Positions 62,561-64,000 of a DNA stretch of 64,000 nucleotides are shown here, in pieces (position 1 is the stretch's first letter; each line of letters starts with the position of its first letter). The notes under the pieces were generated by a model. That model was not told where the DNA came from and ran no database searches. It saw only the letters and a list, made by a program, of their open reading frames with translations. A program made the position numbers and the translations under genes. Source of the DNA: Vicia villosa (Eukaryota > Streptophyta > Magnoliopsida > Fabales > Fabaceae); the NCBI RefSeq assembly GCF_029867415.1, contig NC_081183.1, positions 12,706,404-12,770,403 of the forward strand, written 5' to 3'.

Positions 62561-64000
62561 AGGCTAAAATTATTTGTTTGAAAAAATATTTGGAGATAAG
62601 AAAAGAAATGTTTTTTATGATTTTTGTGTTTGAAAAGACATAAAGTCTTATACCTACGTACCCATGAAGGATCAAAACCTCGTAGTTCGAATTCGTGGTA
62701 AAAATAACAAAAGGATTTGTTATGATTGTTTTTAGTTAGAAGAGACATTTTATCATCTTAAGGAGAATGTTCAAATGACCACCCACAAGTTATGAGAAGA
62801 TGAATCTTTACATCATCATGAGGGAAGGGCTCCAACTTGAATATAAATCAGCAAGTATGCCAATAACTCCCTATGTGGAAAAGAATCAATAACATTTCAA
62901 TCAATACTATGAGGATAGGAGAAACCAAGTAGCAAGAAGATTTGAATAAGGTTGAATTTTCTTAGCCTTATGAAATAGTCTAATATGCTTAAGTATCTTG
63001 ACATAAGGTCAAATATTATAATGAAAGAGATTCACGTTTGAAATTAGGGTTAAGGTCCACAAATGTGATAAAACATATACACAAAGACAAACAAATAAAG
63101 ATCAGCACACACACGTGAATATCAAGTTAACATTACAATCCCTTTCCTTGGATTTGAACACAAACATTAATGCATAAGGTATCTAACAATATAGAATAAG
63201 AATCAACCATCATAATCATTACACTCAAGATTATAAATACAAAAAGTCAAAGAGACTCATGCAAACTTCAAGGGATTATGCATTAGGGTTTAAATTTGAG
63301 ATCATTCACAACAATCAAACAAGTTAGCCATGCACAATATCAAGCAATCAAACTCAAAGACTAATTTGCCAATAAACATCATTTAAGGAAATGTCTTAAG
63401 ATAAAGTATCAATATGTGTCACAAATTTAAATCAAGGAAAATCAAGATCAAGCAACAATCATATAAGACATGATCATATAAACATGGTAAGAACAAAAAC
63501 CCAATGAAGGTCATCATGTACATAAGTCAAAGATAAACAAGGAGGTCTCATCACACACAAGATCAAAGGATATGGACTAGTAAAATTGTTGACATTGAGT
63601 TTCATATTCAATCAAATAAATAAGAGTTAGAATAATATACCTCCTATAAAATTTCTAATTTATGAATTGTACCTCCTACCACTACGACAATAATGTAGAT
63701 ACTTGTGTGGTTGTTCCCCTTTTGAACATGGATGTTTTTGGAACAAGGAGTAAAATATTATTCCTTTATGAATTGTTGGTCTTATTCTTTGGTGTTAGTT
63801 TTCTCATTCCTTACAACAATTATTTGTTCTATCTAGTTGGGCCTTATATGATACATTGAGAAATGTGTTCCTATGTTCATAATCATCTAGGTTACTTAAC
63901 ATTTAATTTTTTGTTTTTGATGTATAACCAAGTATGTTTCTAGTCTCATTTATGGATTGAATTGCTCAAAAGCCTCTGTTTTGTATTGTATACTCCTATA
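62561..64000. other. Unassigned AT-rich DNA
   Basis: Low-complexity, non-coding by inspection; probably the body of the LTR whose end lies at 62290-62560, at least to about 63650. The 65-codon frame at 63662-63859 is hydrophobic but has no recognised motif. Confidence 0.4.

Overview
The window is nuclear DNA of a legume. The clues are a full-length VAPYRIN gene (needed for mycorrhizal and nodule symbiosis), plant-type spliced genes, long (TA)n tracts, and dense nested retrotransposons that include an Ogre/Tat-type element. An inverted-repeat-lacking-clade legume (vetch, pea, clover or medick group) is my inference, not proven. Only three genes look functional: VAPYRIN (2577-4202, one exon), cobalamin-independent methionine synthase METE (16986-20203, nine coding exons rebuilt here to 765 residues), and one small two-exon gene with an MBD-like C-terminus (47127-47573). 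Nearly everything else is transposon DNA or decayed gene copies.

Layout. 1-4800: VAPYRIN with its flanks and an upstream MULE-type MITE. 4800-15730: a graveyard of Ty3/gypsy, Ty1/copia and LINE relics. The copia relic (minus strand) was split by a solo LTR (6858-8187, exact 5-bp target duplication) and by a 1.4-kb TIR element (9198-10638, exact 8-bp duplication). A gypsy RNase H relic sits beside a hAT-type MITE (12619-13343). 15980-20460: METE. 20462-55945: a tandem array of about 2-kb units, each carrying the MBD-like gene. Unit A lies next to METE. Units B-E and a truncated F lie about 24 kb further on, because a hAT-type MITE (21742-45918) inserted between A and B and was then invaded by a solo LTR (21787-25066, itself hit by another hAT MITE) and by a 20-kb Ogre-like element (25109-45347, itself carrying another solo LTR). 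55949-62280: a Tekay-like LTR complex with a nested solo LTR and an internal 1.2-kb tandem duplication. 62290-64000: an Ogre-like LTR fragment and unassigned DNA.

The two large genes are unrelated housekeeping and symbiosis genes and form no pathway. The most informative structure is the array: its sibling units are natural empty sites for a MITE, a SINE, a copia fragment and the big nest, so insertion boundaries and relative order can be read directly. Only unit B keeps an open reading frame and all splice sites. The Ogre-like element has LTRs that differ at about seven positions in 4.5 kb by eye, an intact primer site and polypurine tract, and no recognisable gag-pol. It looks like a very young, non-autonomous element.
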